This document shows positions 48,959 to 58,246 of a stretch of DNA of 64,000 nt, piece after piece. The notes under the pieces are model-generated. The model did not search any database and had not been told where the DNA came from. It worked only from the letters and a program-made list of their open reading frames with translations. The stretch spans positions 2,480,001 to 2,544,000 of the forward strand of contig NZ_CP117167.1 of the NCBI RefSeq assembly GCF_028596025.1. Reading direction: 5' to 3'. The stretch is from Mucilaginibacter jinjuensis. GTDB taxonomy: Bacteria; Bacteroidota; Bacteroidia; Sphingobacteriales; Sphingobacteriaceae. Numbering within the stretch: position 1 is the stretch's first letter; the number at the start of each line of letters is the position of its first letter. A program made the position numbers and the translations under genes.

Positions 48959-51900
48959 ATGTTTCAGAAATTTATAGAAAGGCCGGTACTTTCAACCGTT
49001 ATCTCCATCTTATTGGTGATAGTGGGTGTGCTTGGCTTAACCAAACTGCCCCTGGAAAGGTTCCCGAATATTGCTCCTCCGGCAGTATTGGTATCGGCAG
49101 TATATCCGGGCGCTAACGCCGAGACCATTTTGCGTTCGGTAACACCATCGCTTGAAGAAGCCATTAACGGTGTGGAGAACATGACTTACATGACCTCTAC
49201 CGCCAGTAATGATGGTACATTGGGTATCACCGTTTACTTTAAACAAGGTACCGACCCCGATCAGGCTGCGGTAAACGTGCAAAACCGTGTTTCGCAAGCT
49301 ACCAGCCAGTTACCTGCCGAGGTAGTGCAATACGGTATCACTACCACCAAACAGCAAAACAGCTTTATTGGTGCAATGGGTATCTACTCAGAAGATCCTA
49401 AGAAATACGATCAAACCTTTGTAGCTAACTACGCGCAGATCAATATCGTGCCGGAAATTAAACGTATCCCGGGTGTTGGTTCTGCAGCTATATTTGGTGG
49501 TGTTAAAGATTATTCGATGCGTGTTTGGCTTAACCCAGCCCAAATGGCAGCTTATAAAATTACCCCTGCCGAAGTAACTGCCGCTATACAAGATAAAAAC
49601 ATCGAAGCTGCCCCAGGTAGGTTTGGTGAGCGCAGTAACGAAGCATTTGAATATGTAATTAAATACAAAGGCAAGCTCACCACACCAGAAGAATACCAGA
49701 ACATTGCTATCCGGGCCAATGCAGATGGTTCTGTACTGCGCCTGAAAGATGTGGCCCGTGTTGAATTGGGTGCTTACTCTTATAACAGTGTAAGTAACCT
49801 GAACGGACACGATGGTATCATTATCGGTATCATCCAGTTGTCAGGTTCAAACGCTAACGAAATTCAGATTGCTATTGATAAGCTGATGGAGAAGGCATCG
49901 AAAGATTTCCCTGTCGGTATCAAATACAACCAGTTCTATCGTACCAAAACAGATTTGGATGAGTCTATCAACCAGGTTGAGCATACATTGGTAGAAGCAT
50001 TCGTGCTGGTATTTATTGTAGTATTCTTATTCCTGCAAGATTTCAGATCTACTTTAATCCCTGCAATCGCGGTTCCGGTAGCTATCATCGGTACGTTCTT
50101 CTTCATGAGCCTGTTCGGTTTCTCTGTAAACTTGTTAACCCTGTTTGCATTGGTACTGGCCATTGGTATTGTGGTGGATGATGCCATTGTGGTGGTAGAG
50201 GCGGTGCACGCCAAAATGGAGCACAACCCAAGCCTTACGCCTAAAAAGGCAACTACCGAAGCGATGCACGAGATTACCGGTGCCATTATATCTATTACCC
50301 TGGTAATGGCGGCTGTGTTTTTACCGGTGAGTTTCATGACCGGTTCAACAGGTATATTTTATCGACAGTTTGCCTTAACCATGGCGATTGCGATCATTAT
50401 ATCGGCTGTTAACGCTTTAACCTTAAGCCCGGCTTTGGCTGCGCTATTCTTAAAGAACAAACACAATGTTGATGGTCACGGTCACGAAGCGCCTAAAAAA
50501 GGTTTTGCAGATAAATTCTACGCAGGCTTTAACGGCAGCTTTAACTACATGACAGATCGTTATGTTGGCGGACTGAAATTCCTGATCAAAAATAAACTGG
50601 TAGCCATTGGTGGCCTTATCTTAATAGTTGTTGGTACCGTTTACATGGTAAAAACAACCAAATCGGGCTTTATCCCAACAGAGGATCAGGGTTTCGTGGC
50701 TATCGCGGTTTCAACACCATCAGGAACATCGTTGAGCGGTACCAACAAGATCTTCTCACAAGCAGAAGCACAGCTTAAAACTTTACCATCAGCAAGGTTC
50801 GTTACGGCACTGTCTGGTTTCAACTTCTTAACGCAATCAAGCAGCCCGTCTGCGGGTGTTATCTTCCTGTTGTTAAAACCTACAGATGAGCGTGGCCCTG
50901 TTAAAAATATCGATGATATTCAAAACATCGTTCGTGGTAAACTGGGAGGCATCCCTGGCGGTACTTTCTTCGTGTTCAGTTTCCCAACTGTACCGGGCTT
51001 TAGTAACGTGGAAGCGTTAGACGTAATGCTGCAGGATAAAACCAACGGCAGACTGGATAAATTTAGCGGCGTGGCCAATAACTTTATTGGTAAGCTGATG
51101 GCAAAACCGGCTATCGCTTATGCCTTTACCTCATACAAAGCAGATTATCCTCAATTACAACTGGAAGTTGATGACGAAAAAGCTAACCAACTGGGTGTAA
51201 ATGTTAAAGACATCTTGTCTACCATGCAGGCTTACTTCGGTACTGCACAAGCATCAGACTTTAACCGCTTCGGTAAATACTACCGTGTGGTTGTTCAGGC
51301 TGATATTGCCGACAGGACAGACCCTACATCTATCGACCGTGTATTTGTTAAAAACAAAGCTGGTGATAACGTGCCTATCAATACCCTGGTTAAATTAACC
51401 CGTGTTTATGGTTCAGAAACTGCTTCACGTTATAACCTGTTTAACTCTATCGAGGTAAACGCGATACCTAAACCAGGTTACAGTTCTGGTGATGCCATCA
51501 AGGCTATCCAGGAAACTGCTGCAGAGCAATTACCAGGTGGTTATGCTTACGAGTTCTCTGGTCAAACCCGTGAAGAGATCTCTTCAGGTGGTCAATCAGC
51601 TGTGATCTTTATGTTGTGTTTGGTGTTCGTATACTTCCTGTTATCGGCACAGTACGAGAGTTACATCCTGCCATTGGCGGTAATACTTTCTATCCCTACA
51701 GGTATCTTCGGTGTGTTTGTGGTACTAGGTTTAACCGGTATCGAAAACAACATCTATGTACAGGTAGCGCTGATCATGCTCATCGGTCTGTTAGCTAAAA
51801 ACGCGATTTTGATCGTAGAGTTCGCCGTGCAGAAACGCAAGGCAGGTCATACGCTGGTTGCTTCGGCTATTGAAGCAGCAAGGTTACGTGTACGTCCAAT

Positions 51901-52165
51901 TGTGATGACATCGCTTGCATTCGTATTCGGTTTATTCCCGATGAGTATTGCAACCGGCCCATCTGCACAGGGTAACCACTCTATCAGTATTGGTGCTGCC
52001 GGAGGTATGGTTTCGGGAGTTTTACTTGGTTTATTCATCATCCCGGTATTATTCGTAATCTTCCAGGGTCTGCAAGAACGCATAACCGGTGTACCGGTAG
52101 CTGTGCTGCTTGAAGAATCAGAAGTAGACCACAATACGGTACTGGAAGAAGGATACACTGCTTAA
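48959..52165 (+). CDS. RND multidrug efflux permease (AcrB/MexB, HAE1 family)
   Basis: 1068 residues, full length for HAE1 pumps. Twelve membrane helices and two large periplasmic loops are visible. TM4 carries FALVLAIGIVVDDAIVVVEAVHAKME, with the two Asp of the proton relay. Signatures such as GAMGIYSEDP, VPVAIIGTFFFMSLFGFSVN, LLAKNAILIVEFAVQKRKAGH and MTSLAFVFGLFPMSIATG are intact. It exports drugs, dyes or detergents using proton motive force. It is 24 bp after the adaptor and 17 bp before the outer-membrane factor. Confidence 0.97.
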   Translation: MFQKFIERPVLSTVISILLVIVGVLGLTKLPLERFPNIAPPAVLVSAVYPGANAETILRSVTPSLEEAINGVENMTYMTSTASNDGTLGITVYFKQGTDPDQAAVNVQNRVSQATSQLPAEVVQYGITTTKQQNSFIGAMGIYSEDPKKYDQTFVANYAQINIVPEIKRIPGVGSAAIFGGVKDYSMRVWLNPAQMAAYKITPAEVTAAIQDKNIEAAPGRFGERSNEAFEYVIKYKGKLTTPEEYQNIAIRANADGSVLRLKDVARVELGAYSYNSVSNLNGHDGIIIGIIQLSGSNANEIQIAIDKLMEKASKDFPVGIKYNQFYRTKTDLDESINQVEHTLVEAFVLVFIVVFLFLQDFRSTLIPAIAVPVAIIGTFFFMSLFGFSVNLLTLFALVLAIGIVVDDAIVVVEAVHAKMEHNPSLTPKKATTEAMHEITGAIISITLVMAAVFLPVSFMTGSTGIFYRQFALTMAIAIIISAVNALTLSPALAALFLKNKHNVDGHGHEAPKKGFADKFYAGFNGSFNYMTDRYVGGLKFLIKNKLVAIGGLILIVVGTVYMVKTTKSGFIPTEDQGFVAIAVSTPSGTSLSGTNKIFSQAEAQLKTLPSARFVTALSGFNFLTQSSSPSAGVIFLLLKPTDERGPVKNIDDIQNIVRGKLGGIPGGTFFVFSFPTVPGFSNVEALDVMLQDKTNGRLDKFSGVANNFIGKLMAKPAIAYAFTSYKADYPQLQLEVDDEKANQLGVNVKDILSTMQAYFGTAQASDFNRFGKYYRVVVQADIADRTDPTSIDRVFVKNKAGDNVPINTLVKLTRVYGSETASRYNLFNSIEVNAIPKPGYSSGDAIKAIQETAAEQLPGGYAYEFSGQTREEISSGGQSAVIFMLCLVFVYFLLSAQYESYILPLAVILSIPTGIFGVFVVLGLTGIENNIYVQVALIMLIGLLAKNAILIVEFAVQKRKAGHTLVASAIEAARLRVRPIVMTSLAFVFGLFPMSIATGPSAQGNHSISIGAAGGMVSGVLLGLFIIPVLFVIFQGLQERITGVPVAVLLEESEVDHNTVLEEGYTA

Positions 52166-52182
52166 TTTTAATATCAATAGAA

Positions 52183-53601
52183 ATGAAAACATATATAAAC
52201 AGGTTTGCCATATTGCTTGCAATTGCTGCATTGAGCGCCTGTAAAGTATCGAAAGATATACCTAAACCGGTAGCCGATGTGCCTACCACCTTTAGGAACG
52301 ATAATGTTAAGGATACCAGCAGTATTGCAGATATACCATGGAGAACTTTCTTCACTGACCCTACACTGCAAAAGCTGATTGACAGCGCCATGATTAAAAA
52401 CTTTGATATGCAGATTGCATTGAAAAATATGGAAGCTGCTCAATTACAGTTTAAACAGGTAAAATGGGAGTATGTACCATCGGTTGATCTGAATGTGACT
52501 GCAAACTCAAACCGACCGTCTGACAACAGCGTTACCGGTTTAAGCCTGGCTCAGTACAATATCGGTTCAAAACATATCGAGGATTATAATGCTAACCTAA
52601 GTGTTTCTTGGGAAGCTGATATCTGGGGTAAGATCCGCAGTCAGCAAAAAAGCGCATTAGCTGCTTACCTGCAAACTGCTGAGGCTAAAAAGTTAATCCA
52701 AACTAACTTAGTTGCCGGTATATCACAAGGTTATTATAACCTGCTGATGCTGGATGAGCAGTTGAAAATTGCCAAAAGCAACCTGCGTTTAACCGATAGC
52801 ACACTGCGTATTGTTAAACTGCAATTTGATGCTGGTCAGGCTACTTCTTTAGCTGTTGATCAAACCCTGGCACAAAAACAAGCTGCCGAGCAATTGGTAC
52901 CACAGTTTGAACAAAATGTGGCCATCCAGGAAAACGCCCTGAGCATTTTAACCGGGCACTTGCCTGATGCCATTACAAGGGACATTACTCTGGAGCAAAT
53001 CAATATACCTGATGCATTGGCAGCAGGTGTGCCATCTGAAGCGGTAAGTCGCCGTCCGGATGTGAAACAACGCGAACTTGCTTTGGTAATGGCTAACGCT
53101 AATGTGGGTATTAACAAAGCAGAAATGTATCCTGCTTTGCGTATTACAGCGCAAGGTGGTATAAACTCTTTCAAAGCCAGCAACTGGTTTAATATCCCGG
53201 CTTCACTGTTTGGTGTAGTTGCAGGTAGTGTGTTGCAACCATTGTTTGACCATAAAGAACTGAAAACCAACTATGATGTAGCTAAAGTACAACGTGAAAG
53301 AACTGTACTGGAGTTCAGACAATCTGTATTGACTGCTGTTGGCGAAGTTTCTGACGCCCTGGTTAAAGTTAACAAACTGAAAGAGCAGGAGGTTATTGCC
53401 AACAATCGTGTTAATACATTGAAACACGCTACTGCAAACTCAAACCTGTTGTTTAAAAACGGTATGGCTACTTATCTTGAAGTAATAACTGCGCAAAGCA
53501 ACGTGTTACAAAGCGAGTTAGAGTTAGCTTCTATCAAAAACGAACAACTGAGCGCTGTATCTGATTTATACAGGGCACTTGGCGGCGGCTGGAAACAATA
53601 A
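52183..53601 (+). CDS. Outer-membrane efflux lipoprotein (NodT/OprM family)
   Basis: 472 residues with a lipoprotein signal (FAILLAIAALSACKVS, lipobox LSAC). Two OEP repeats form a TolC-like channel: DIPWRTFFTDPTLQKLIDSAMIKNFDMQIALKNMEAAQLQFKQVKWEYVPSVDL, and later VSRRPDVKQRELALVMANANVGINKAEMYPALRITAQGG. It completes the tripartite pump. A perfect terminator follows after 24 bp. Confidence 0.95.
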   Translation: MKTYINRFAILLAIAALSACKVSKDIPKPVADVPTTFRNDNVKDTSSIADIPWRTFFTDPTLQKLIDSAMIKNFDMQIALKNMEAAQLQFKQVKWEYVPSVDLNVTANSNRPSDNSVTGLSLAQYNIGSKHIEDYNANLSVSWEADIWGKIRSQQKSALAAYLQTAEAKKLIQTNLVAGISQGYYNLLMLDEQLKIAKSNLRLTDSTLRIVKLQFDAGQATSLAVDQTLAQKQAAEQLVPQFEQNVAIQENALSILTGHLPDAITRDITLEQINIPDALAAGVPSEAVSRRPDVKQRELALVMANANVGINKAEMYPALRITAQGGINSFKASNWFNIPASLFGVVAGSVLQPLFDHKELKTNYDVAKVQRERTVLEFRQSVLTAVGEVSDALVKVNKLKEQEVIANNRVNTLKHATANSNLLFKNGMATYLEVITAQSNVLQSELELASIKNEQLSAVSDLYRALGGGWKQ

Positions 53602-53625
53602 TATAATCAACCCTACATATATCTA

Positions 53626-53659
53626 AAAAAGCGTCCCGTTTTTCATCGGGACGCTTTTT
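53626..53659 (+). terminator. Intrinsic terminator of the RND operon
   Basis: AAAAAGCGTCCCG, loop TTTTTCAT, CGGGACGCTTTTT: a perfect 13-bp stem with a T-tract. Confidence 0.93.
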
Positions 53660-53684
53660 GCGTTTATGGGGTTTACAACGGCTG

Positions 53685-53800
53685 TCACACTGAGCTCCGT
53701 CGAAGTGTCGCGCGCAGAGGCCTGCCCACCATGCTTCGAGGGCCTCAGCATGACAGCCTTCGCGCAGTAAAGAAGATCTTCGTTTCACTCAGAATGGCAA
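53685..53800. repeat. Dispersed repeats between the RND operon and the MutS-like gene
   Basis: A 'TCACACTGAGCTCCGTCGAAG' unit (53690-53710) and an inverted CTTCGAGGGCCTCAGCATGACA partner (53733-53755) form an imperfect dyad around the centre GCCTGCCCACCATG, followed by the 'TTCACTCAGAATGG' motif near 53783. Related copies lie near 30.93 and 38.84 kb. Confidence 0.7.
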
Positions 53801-53830
53801 AAGAACTAACTTAGCCTTACAATTTTACCC

Positions 53831-55636
53831 ATGAACCAGTCTATCATCAACGATTACCAACAACGTGCACAAGCAGCACAAAGCGAGTTTACCAAATACG
53901 AAAAACTGGCTAACCAATATTCGCTTTTGCGGCTGGTTGTTTTTGGGTTGATAGTAGTTAGTATTTACTTCGCGGTTATCTATAATAATATCTTCATATT
54001 TCTTGGTGGCCTGGTGGTGTTGGGTTTTGTATTTGCGTGGTTAGTATCCAAACAAAGTGGTTTCGAAAAGTTGAAGCAATATTATAAGGACCTGAACCGG
54101 GTTACTGAAAACGAAATCTCTGTTATCACTACGCGGGCAAATCTTTATGATAACGGCAGTGCTTTTAGTGACGATAAACATTTCTATACCGCCGATCTGG
54201 ATATCTTCGGCAATCTTTCCCTGTTTCAAATGCTTAACCGGGCAGCAACTTTTGCAGGGCGTAGCCGGCTGGCTGCATGGTTAAGCAAGCCATCTGTTAA
54301 ATATGTGATTTTAGAACGACAGGAAGCAGTTCAGGAAATCGGCACTAAAAATACATGGAAACTGGATAACCAAGCCCGGCTATTATTTGCGATAAAAGAA
54401 CCGGTAAATCATCTCGAGCAATTAATCACCTATCTGCATTATCCGCTTAATTTAAAAGGCGAGGCATGGTTAAGCAAATATGCTAAAATTGCGCCCTGGT
54501 TACTGCTGACTGCTATTATATTGTCAGGGTACTATTATCCGGCTAAAATACTGGCCGTGCTGATTGGATTTGCTAATATGAGCATCGTTTTTTCGAAGGC
54601 AATGTATATCCAAAAAACGGATCTGATTGCCGGAAAAATAGGACAAACCCTAGGCAACTATGCCGGTGTTTTTGAGAAGATAGAACAGGAAAACTGGCAT
54701 GCTGACTATAATAATAAGCTTGCCGATACCATTAAAAATGATGGCACTTCGGCACGTATCAAAGAGCTTTCTACCCTTATCAATAAGCTTAACTATCACC
54801 TTAATATTTACGTAGGATTTTTTCTGAACCTGTTTTTGCTTTGGGATATCCGCCAGATCATCGCCATAGAAAACTGGAAGCGTAATAACCGCCAGAATTT
54901 GGAAAAAGCATTTAATGTGATTACCGAGTTTGAGGCGCTAATGAGTTTATCGAGCCTGTATATCAATAACCCTGAATGGGCTTTCCCTCAGATTGCTGAT
55001 GGCGAAGGTTATACTTTGGTAGCCCAGCAAATTGCACATCCATTAATTAACCCTGAGCAAGCTGTAAAGAACGATTATGCGCTGCATGATACTTTTAAGA
55101 TCGACATTATAACCGGCTCTAACATGGCCGGTAAAAGTACTTTTTTGCGTACTATCGGTATTAATACTGTGCTTGCTTTATGCGGTGCGCCGGTTTGTGC
55201 AGAAAGCATGGAGGTTTCGGTAATTACGATGGTGAGTTATATGCGGATCAAAGATTCGCTCAATGAAAGCACCTCAACTTTTAAAGCCGAGCTTGACCGT
55301 TTGCAAATGCTGCTTGCGGCTGTGGAAAGTGACGAAAAGATCTTCTTCCTGATTGATGAAATGCTGCGCGGTACTAACTCGGTTGATAAGTATCTCGGTT
55401 CCAAAGCAGTGATCGAACAATTGATTAATAAAAAAGGGGTAGGGCTGGTTGCCACACACGATCTGCAAATCGCACACCTCGAACAAAAATATCCCGATTA
55501 TATCCGCAATTTTTACTTCGATATCCAGGTATCAGATGGCGAAATGTTGTTTGATTACAAGATCAAGAACGGCGAGTGCAAAACCTTTAATGCTTCGATG
55601 TTACTTAAACGAATTGGTATTGAGATAGAAGCCTGA
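53831..55636 (+). CDS. Membrane-anchored MutS-family ATPase
   Basis: 601 residues. Two N-terminal membrane helices (about 35-70, VFGLIVVSIYFAVIYNNIF and GGLVVLGFVFAWLVSK) and a further hydrophobic pair near 215-255 precede a MutS core and ATPase. Walker A is GSNMAGKST (about 429-437), Walker B FFLIDEMLRGTNS, and the dimer motif STSTFKAELDRLQ; it ends with ATHDLQIAHLEQKYP. There is no mismatch-recognition domain I (no Phe-x-Glu), so classical mismatch repair is unlikely. It belongs to the MutS-III/lever group of unknown function common in Bacteroidota. Confidence 0.88.
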   Translation: MNQSIINDYQQRAQAAQSEFTKYEKLANQYSLLRLVVFGLIVVSIYFAVIYNNIFIFLGGLVVLGFVFAWLVSKQSGFEKLKQYYKDLNRVTENEISVITTRANLYDNGSAFSDDKHFYTADLDIFGNLSLFQMLNRAATFAGRSRLAAWLSKPSVKYVILERQEAVQEIGTKNTWKLDNQARLLFAIKEPVNHLEQLITYLHYPLNLKGEAWLSKYAKIAPWLLLTAIILSGYYYPAKILAVLIGFANMSIVFSKAMYIQKTDLIAGKIGQTLGNYAGVFEKIEQENWHADYNNKLADTIKNDGTSARIKELSTLINKLNYHLNIYVGFFLNLFLLWDIRQIIAIENWKRNNRQNLEKAFNVITEFEALMSLSSLYINNPEWAFPQIADGEGYTLVAQQIAHPLINPEQAVKNDYALHDTFKIDIITGSNMAGKSTFLRTIGINTVLALCGAPVCAESMEVSVITMVSYMRIKDSLNESTSTFKAELDRLQMLLAAVESDEKIFFLIDEMLRGTNSVDKYLGSKAVIEQLINKKGVGLVATHDLQIAHLEQKYPDYIRNFYFDIQVSDGEMLFDYKIKNGECKTFNASMLLKRIGIEIEA

Positions 55637-55838
55637 TTAGGTCTATAGCACAGCTATTTGTAATCATATTGCTTCATAAATGCAAATAGTAGCGGCACTT
55701 GTTAATAATTTATATACGTTACAAATTATACTACAGTCGCATTTATGTTACATAAGCCACTATATTTATCGCGGTAGCAATTGGTTGGGTAGGGGTTGAT
55801 GATTAGCTGCTAAGCATCATTAAATTAATGCATAAACT

Positions 55839-57170
55839 ATGGACAATTTTATAGCCGCCCGCTCTCAAATGGCGCTTTCGTTAGGGTTTCACATTGTTTT
55901 TTCGTGTATAGGTATGGTAATGCCATTTTTTATGGCGGTTGCCCATTTTATGTGGCTGCGTACAGGTAACGAAACTTATAAAAACGTTACCAAGGCGTGG
56001 AGTAAGGGTGTAGCCATTTTCTTTGCCACAGGCGCAGTATCGGGTACCGTATTATCTTTCGAATTAGGTTTATTATGGCCCGAGTTTATGAAACACGCCG
56101 GTCCGATTTTTGGCATGCCATTCTCGCTCGAAGGAACAGCTTTTTTTATCGAAGCCATAGCCCTGGGGTTTTACCTTTACGGTTGGGAGCGTTTTAACCG
56201 CTGGTTTCACTGGGGTACTGGCGTGCTGGTAGGGGTAAGTGGTATTGTATCGGGCATATTGGTAGTGGCTGCCAATAGTTGGATGAATAGTCCGGCAGGG
56301 TTCGATTACATAGATGGTAAGTATACCAATATCGACCCAATTAAAGCCATGTTTAACACGGGTTGGTTCTCACAATCGCTGCACATGACTATTGCTGCCT
56401 TTGCCGCTACAGGTTTCGCCGTTGCGGGTATTCATGCTTTGATGATTGTACGCAAACGGAACATCGGCTTCCATACCGTAGCATTTCGCATCACCGCAGT
56501 ATTTGCTGTAGTAGCTGCTATTTTACAACCGCTTAGCGGAGATATATCGGCTAAGTTTGTGGCTAAAAATCAACCGGCTAAACTGGCTGCTATGGAAGCT
56601 CATTTTAAAACAGAAACGTATTCGCCATTAATTATAGGCGGTATCCCTGATACAGCAAGTCATAAAGTTGACTATGCTATTAAACTACCCGGCATGTTGA
56701 GTTTAATGGTGAACGATAAATTTAATTCGGAAGTGACGGGCCTGGATAAAATTCCGGTTAAATACCAGCCACCTGTTGCTGTTACGCACTATGCTTTTCA
56801 GATTATGGTGGCTTTAGGTATGGCAATGCTCGGCATCAGTTTGCTTTACCTGCTTGCTATATGGAAGGTGAAGAAATGGCTAACACAAGCCTGGTTCCTT
56901 AAAATATTTGTGGCAGCAACACCGCTTGGTTTTATAGCTGTTGAGGCCGGGTGGACGGTTACCGAAGTTGGCCGACAGCCCTGGATTATCCAGGGGGTAA
57001 TGCGCACTGCTGATGCTGTTACGCCAATGCCGGGTGTTATTTATTCTTTCTATCTATTTACAGCCGTTTATTTTTCGCTGGCTATAGCGGTAACATTTTT
57101 ACTTGGCCGCCAGATCAGGATGGTTCCCGTAATTTACGATCACACTAACTTAACCCCGCAAGCATCATGA
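55839..57170 (+). CDS. cydA: Cytochrome bd ubiquinol oxidase subunit I
   Basis: 443 residues with about nine membrane helices. CydA binds hemes b558, b595 and d and oxidises quinol while reducing O2, a high-affinity terminal oxidase. The start ARSQMALSLGFHIVFSCIG holds the conserved heme-ligand His18; GWTVTEVGRQPWIIQG is the family C-terminal motif. It is shorter than E. coli CydA (522 aa) because the quinol-binding Q-loop is of the short type. The start overlaps cydB by 4 bp at its other end (57167-57170). Confidence 0.97.
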   Translation: MDNFIAARSQMALSLGFHIVFSCIGMVMPFFMAVAHFMWLRTGNETYKNVTKAWSKGVAIFFATGAVSGTVLSFELGLLWPEFMKHAGPIFGMPFSLEGTAFFIEAIALGFYLYGWERFNRWFHWGTGVLVGVSGIVSGILVVAANSWMNSPAGFDYIDGKYTNIDPIKAMFNTGWFSQSLHMTIAAFAATGFAVAGIHALMIVRKRNIGFHTVAFRITAVFAVVAAILQPLSGDISAKFVAKNQPAKLAAMEAHFKTETYSPLIIGGIPDTASHKVDYAIKLPGMLSLMVNDKFNSEVTGLDKIPVKYQPPVAVTHYAFQIMVALGMAMLGISLLYLLAIWKVKKWLTQAWFLKIFVAATPLGFIAVEAGWTVTEVGRQPWIIQGVMRTADAVTPMPGVIYSFYLFTAVYFSLAIAVTFLLGRQIRMVPVIYDHTNLTPQAS

Positions 57171-58183
57171 TATACGTAGTTATCGGTTTTTTATGGGTTT
57201 CGCTGTTAATTTATGTATTAATGGGCGGTGCCGATTTCGGTGCAGGTATCCTGGAGTTGCTCACTACAGAAACCAATAAATCACACATCCGCAAAACATC
57301 ATACCAGGCCATCGGGCCAATATGGGAGGCTAACCACATGTGGCTCATCATTGCAGTGGTAATTCTTTTTGTGGGCTTCCCGCAGGTATATACCACGGTT
57401 TCGGTTTACCTGCACATCCCACTGGTTATTATGCTGATGGGTATTATTGCACGTGGTACCGCCTTCTCATTTCGTAATTACGATGCCATTAAGGATAGCA
57501 TGCAGCGTGTTTACAATAAAATTTATGTGTACTCGAGTTTTATTACACCGTTGTTTCTGGGTGTAATTGCCGGTAGCGCCGTATCACGCAAAATTGATAC
57601 GGATGCTAATACCTTTCTTTCGGCTTATGTGTTTGATTGGTTAAATTGGTTCTGCTTTTCGGTAGGTTTTTTCACAGTAAGCCTTTGCGGTTTTTTAGCC
57701 GCTATATTTTTAGTAGGAGAGGTGAAGGATGATCACTCCAAACGCCGTTACCGGCGTAAGGCTGTGCAGATGAACATCGCTGTTTTATTTTGGGCGGGGA
57801 TGATCTTTGCTGCATCATTGGTAGATGGCATACCGTTGCTGACGTGGTTGTTCGGTAATATTATTTCATTGCTAACCATCATCAGTGCGGTAATTGCGTT
57901 GGTTTTTTTATGGTTCGCTATTTTGAAGGATAGGGTAGTTGCTATGCGTTTTTTGGCGGGCTTTATGGTAACCATGCTGCTCATCGCCGTAACTTATGCG
58001 CACTACCCTAACATTATATTGCTAAAAAATGGTACAGAACTGTCGCTCTTGCATCATAAAGCTCCCGAAAAAACAATTGATTCGCTTGGGATTGCATTAT
58101 TAACAGGGAGTTTGTTTATTTTACCTGCACTGTTTTATCTGGTATATAGTTTCGGTAAAAAGAGCCAGCAGGAAACTGCTTAA
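57167..58183 (+). CDS. cydB: Cytochrome bd ubiquinol oxidase subunit II
   Basis: 338 residues, eight or so membrane helices. The start WVSLLIYVLMGGADFGAGILELLT and the segment GPIWEANHMWLIIAVVILFVGFPQVY are CydB signatures (GxDFGxG and the WExNHxW motif). It overlaps cydA by 4 bp (ATGA). No CydX-like ORF was recognised after it. The stop is 63 bp before the HD-Pycsar gene. Confidence 0.96.
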   Translation: MIYVVIGFLWVSLLIYVLMGGADFGAGILELLTTETNKSHIRKTSYQAIGPIWEANHMWLIIAVVILFVGFPQVYTTVSVYLHIPLVIMLMGIIARGTAFSFRNYDAIKDSMQRVYNKIYVYSSFITPLFLGVIAGSAVSRKIDTDANTFLSAYVFDWLNWFCFSVGFFTVSLCGFLAAIFLVGEVKDDHSKRRYRRKAVQMNIAVLFWAGMIFAASLVDGIPLLTWLFGNIISLLTIISAVIALVFLWFAILKDRVVAMRFLAGFMVTMLLIAVTYAHYPNIILLKNGTELSLLHHKAPEKTIDSLGIALLTGSLFILPALFYLVYSFGKKSQQETA

Positions 58184-58246
58184 CTTCAAAACCTAATTAT
58201 CTTTACAAACATTTTCGTTGTATCAGATGTACATAGTGCATACCGA

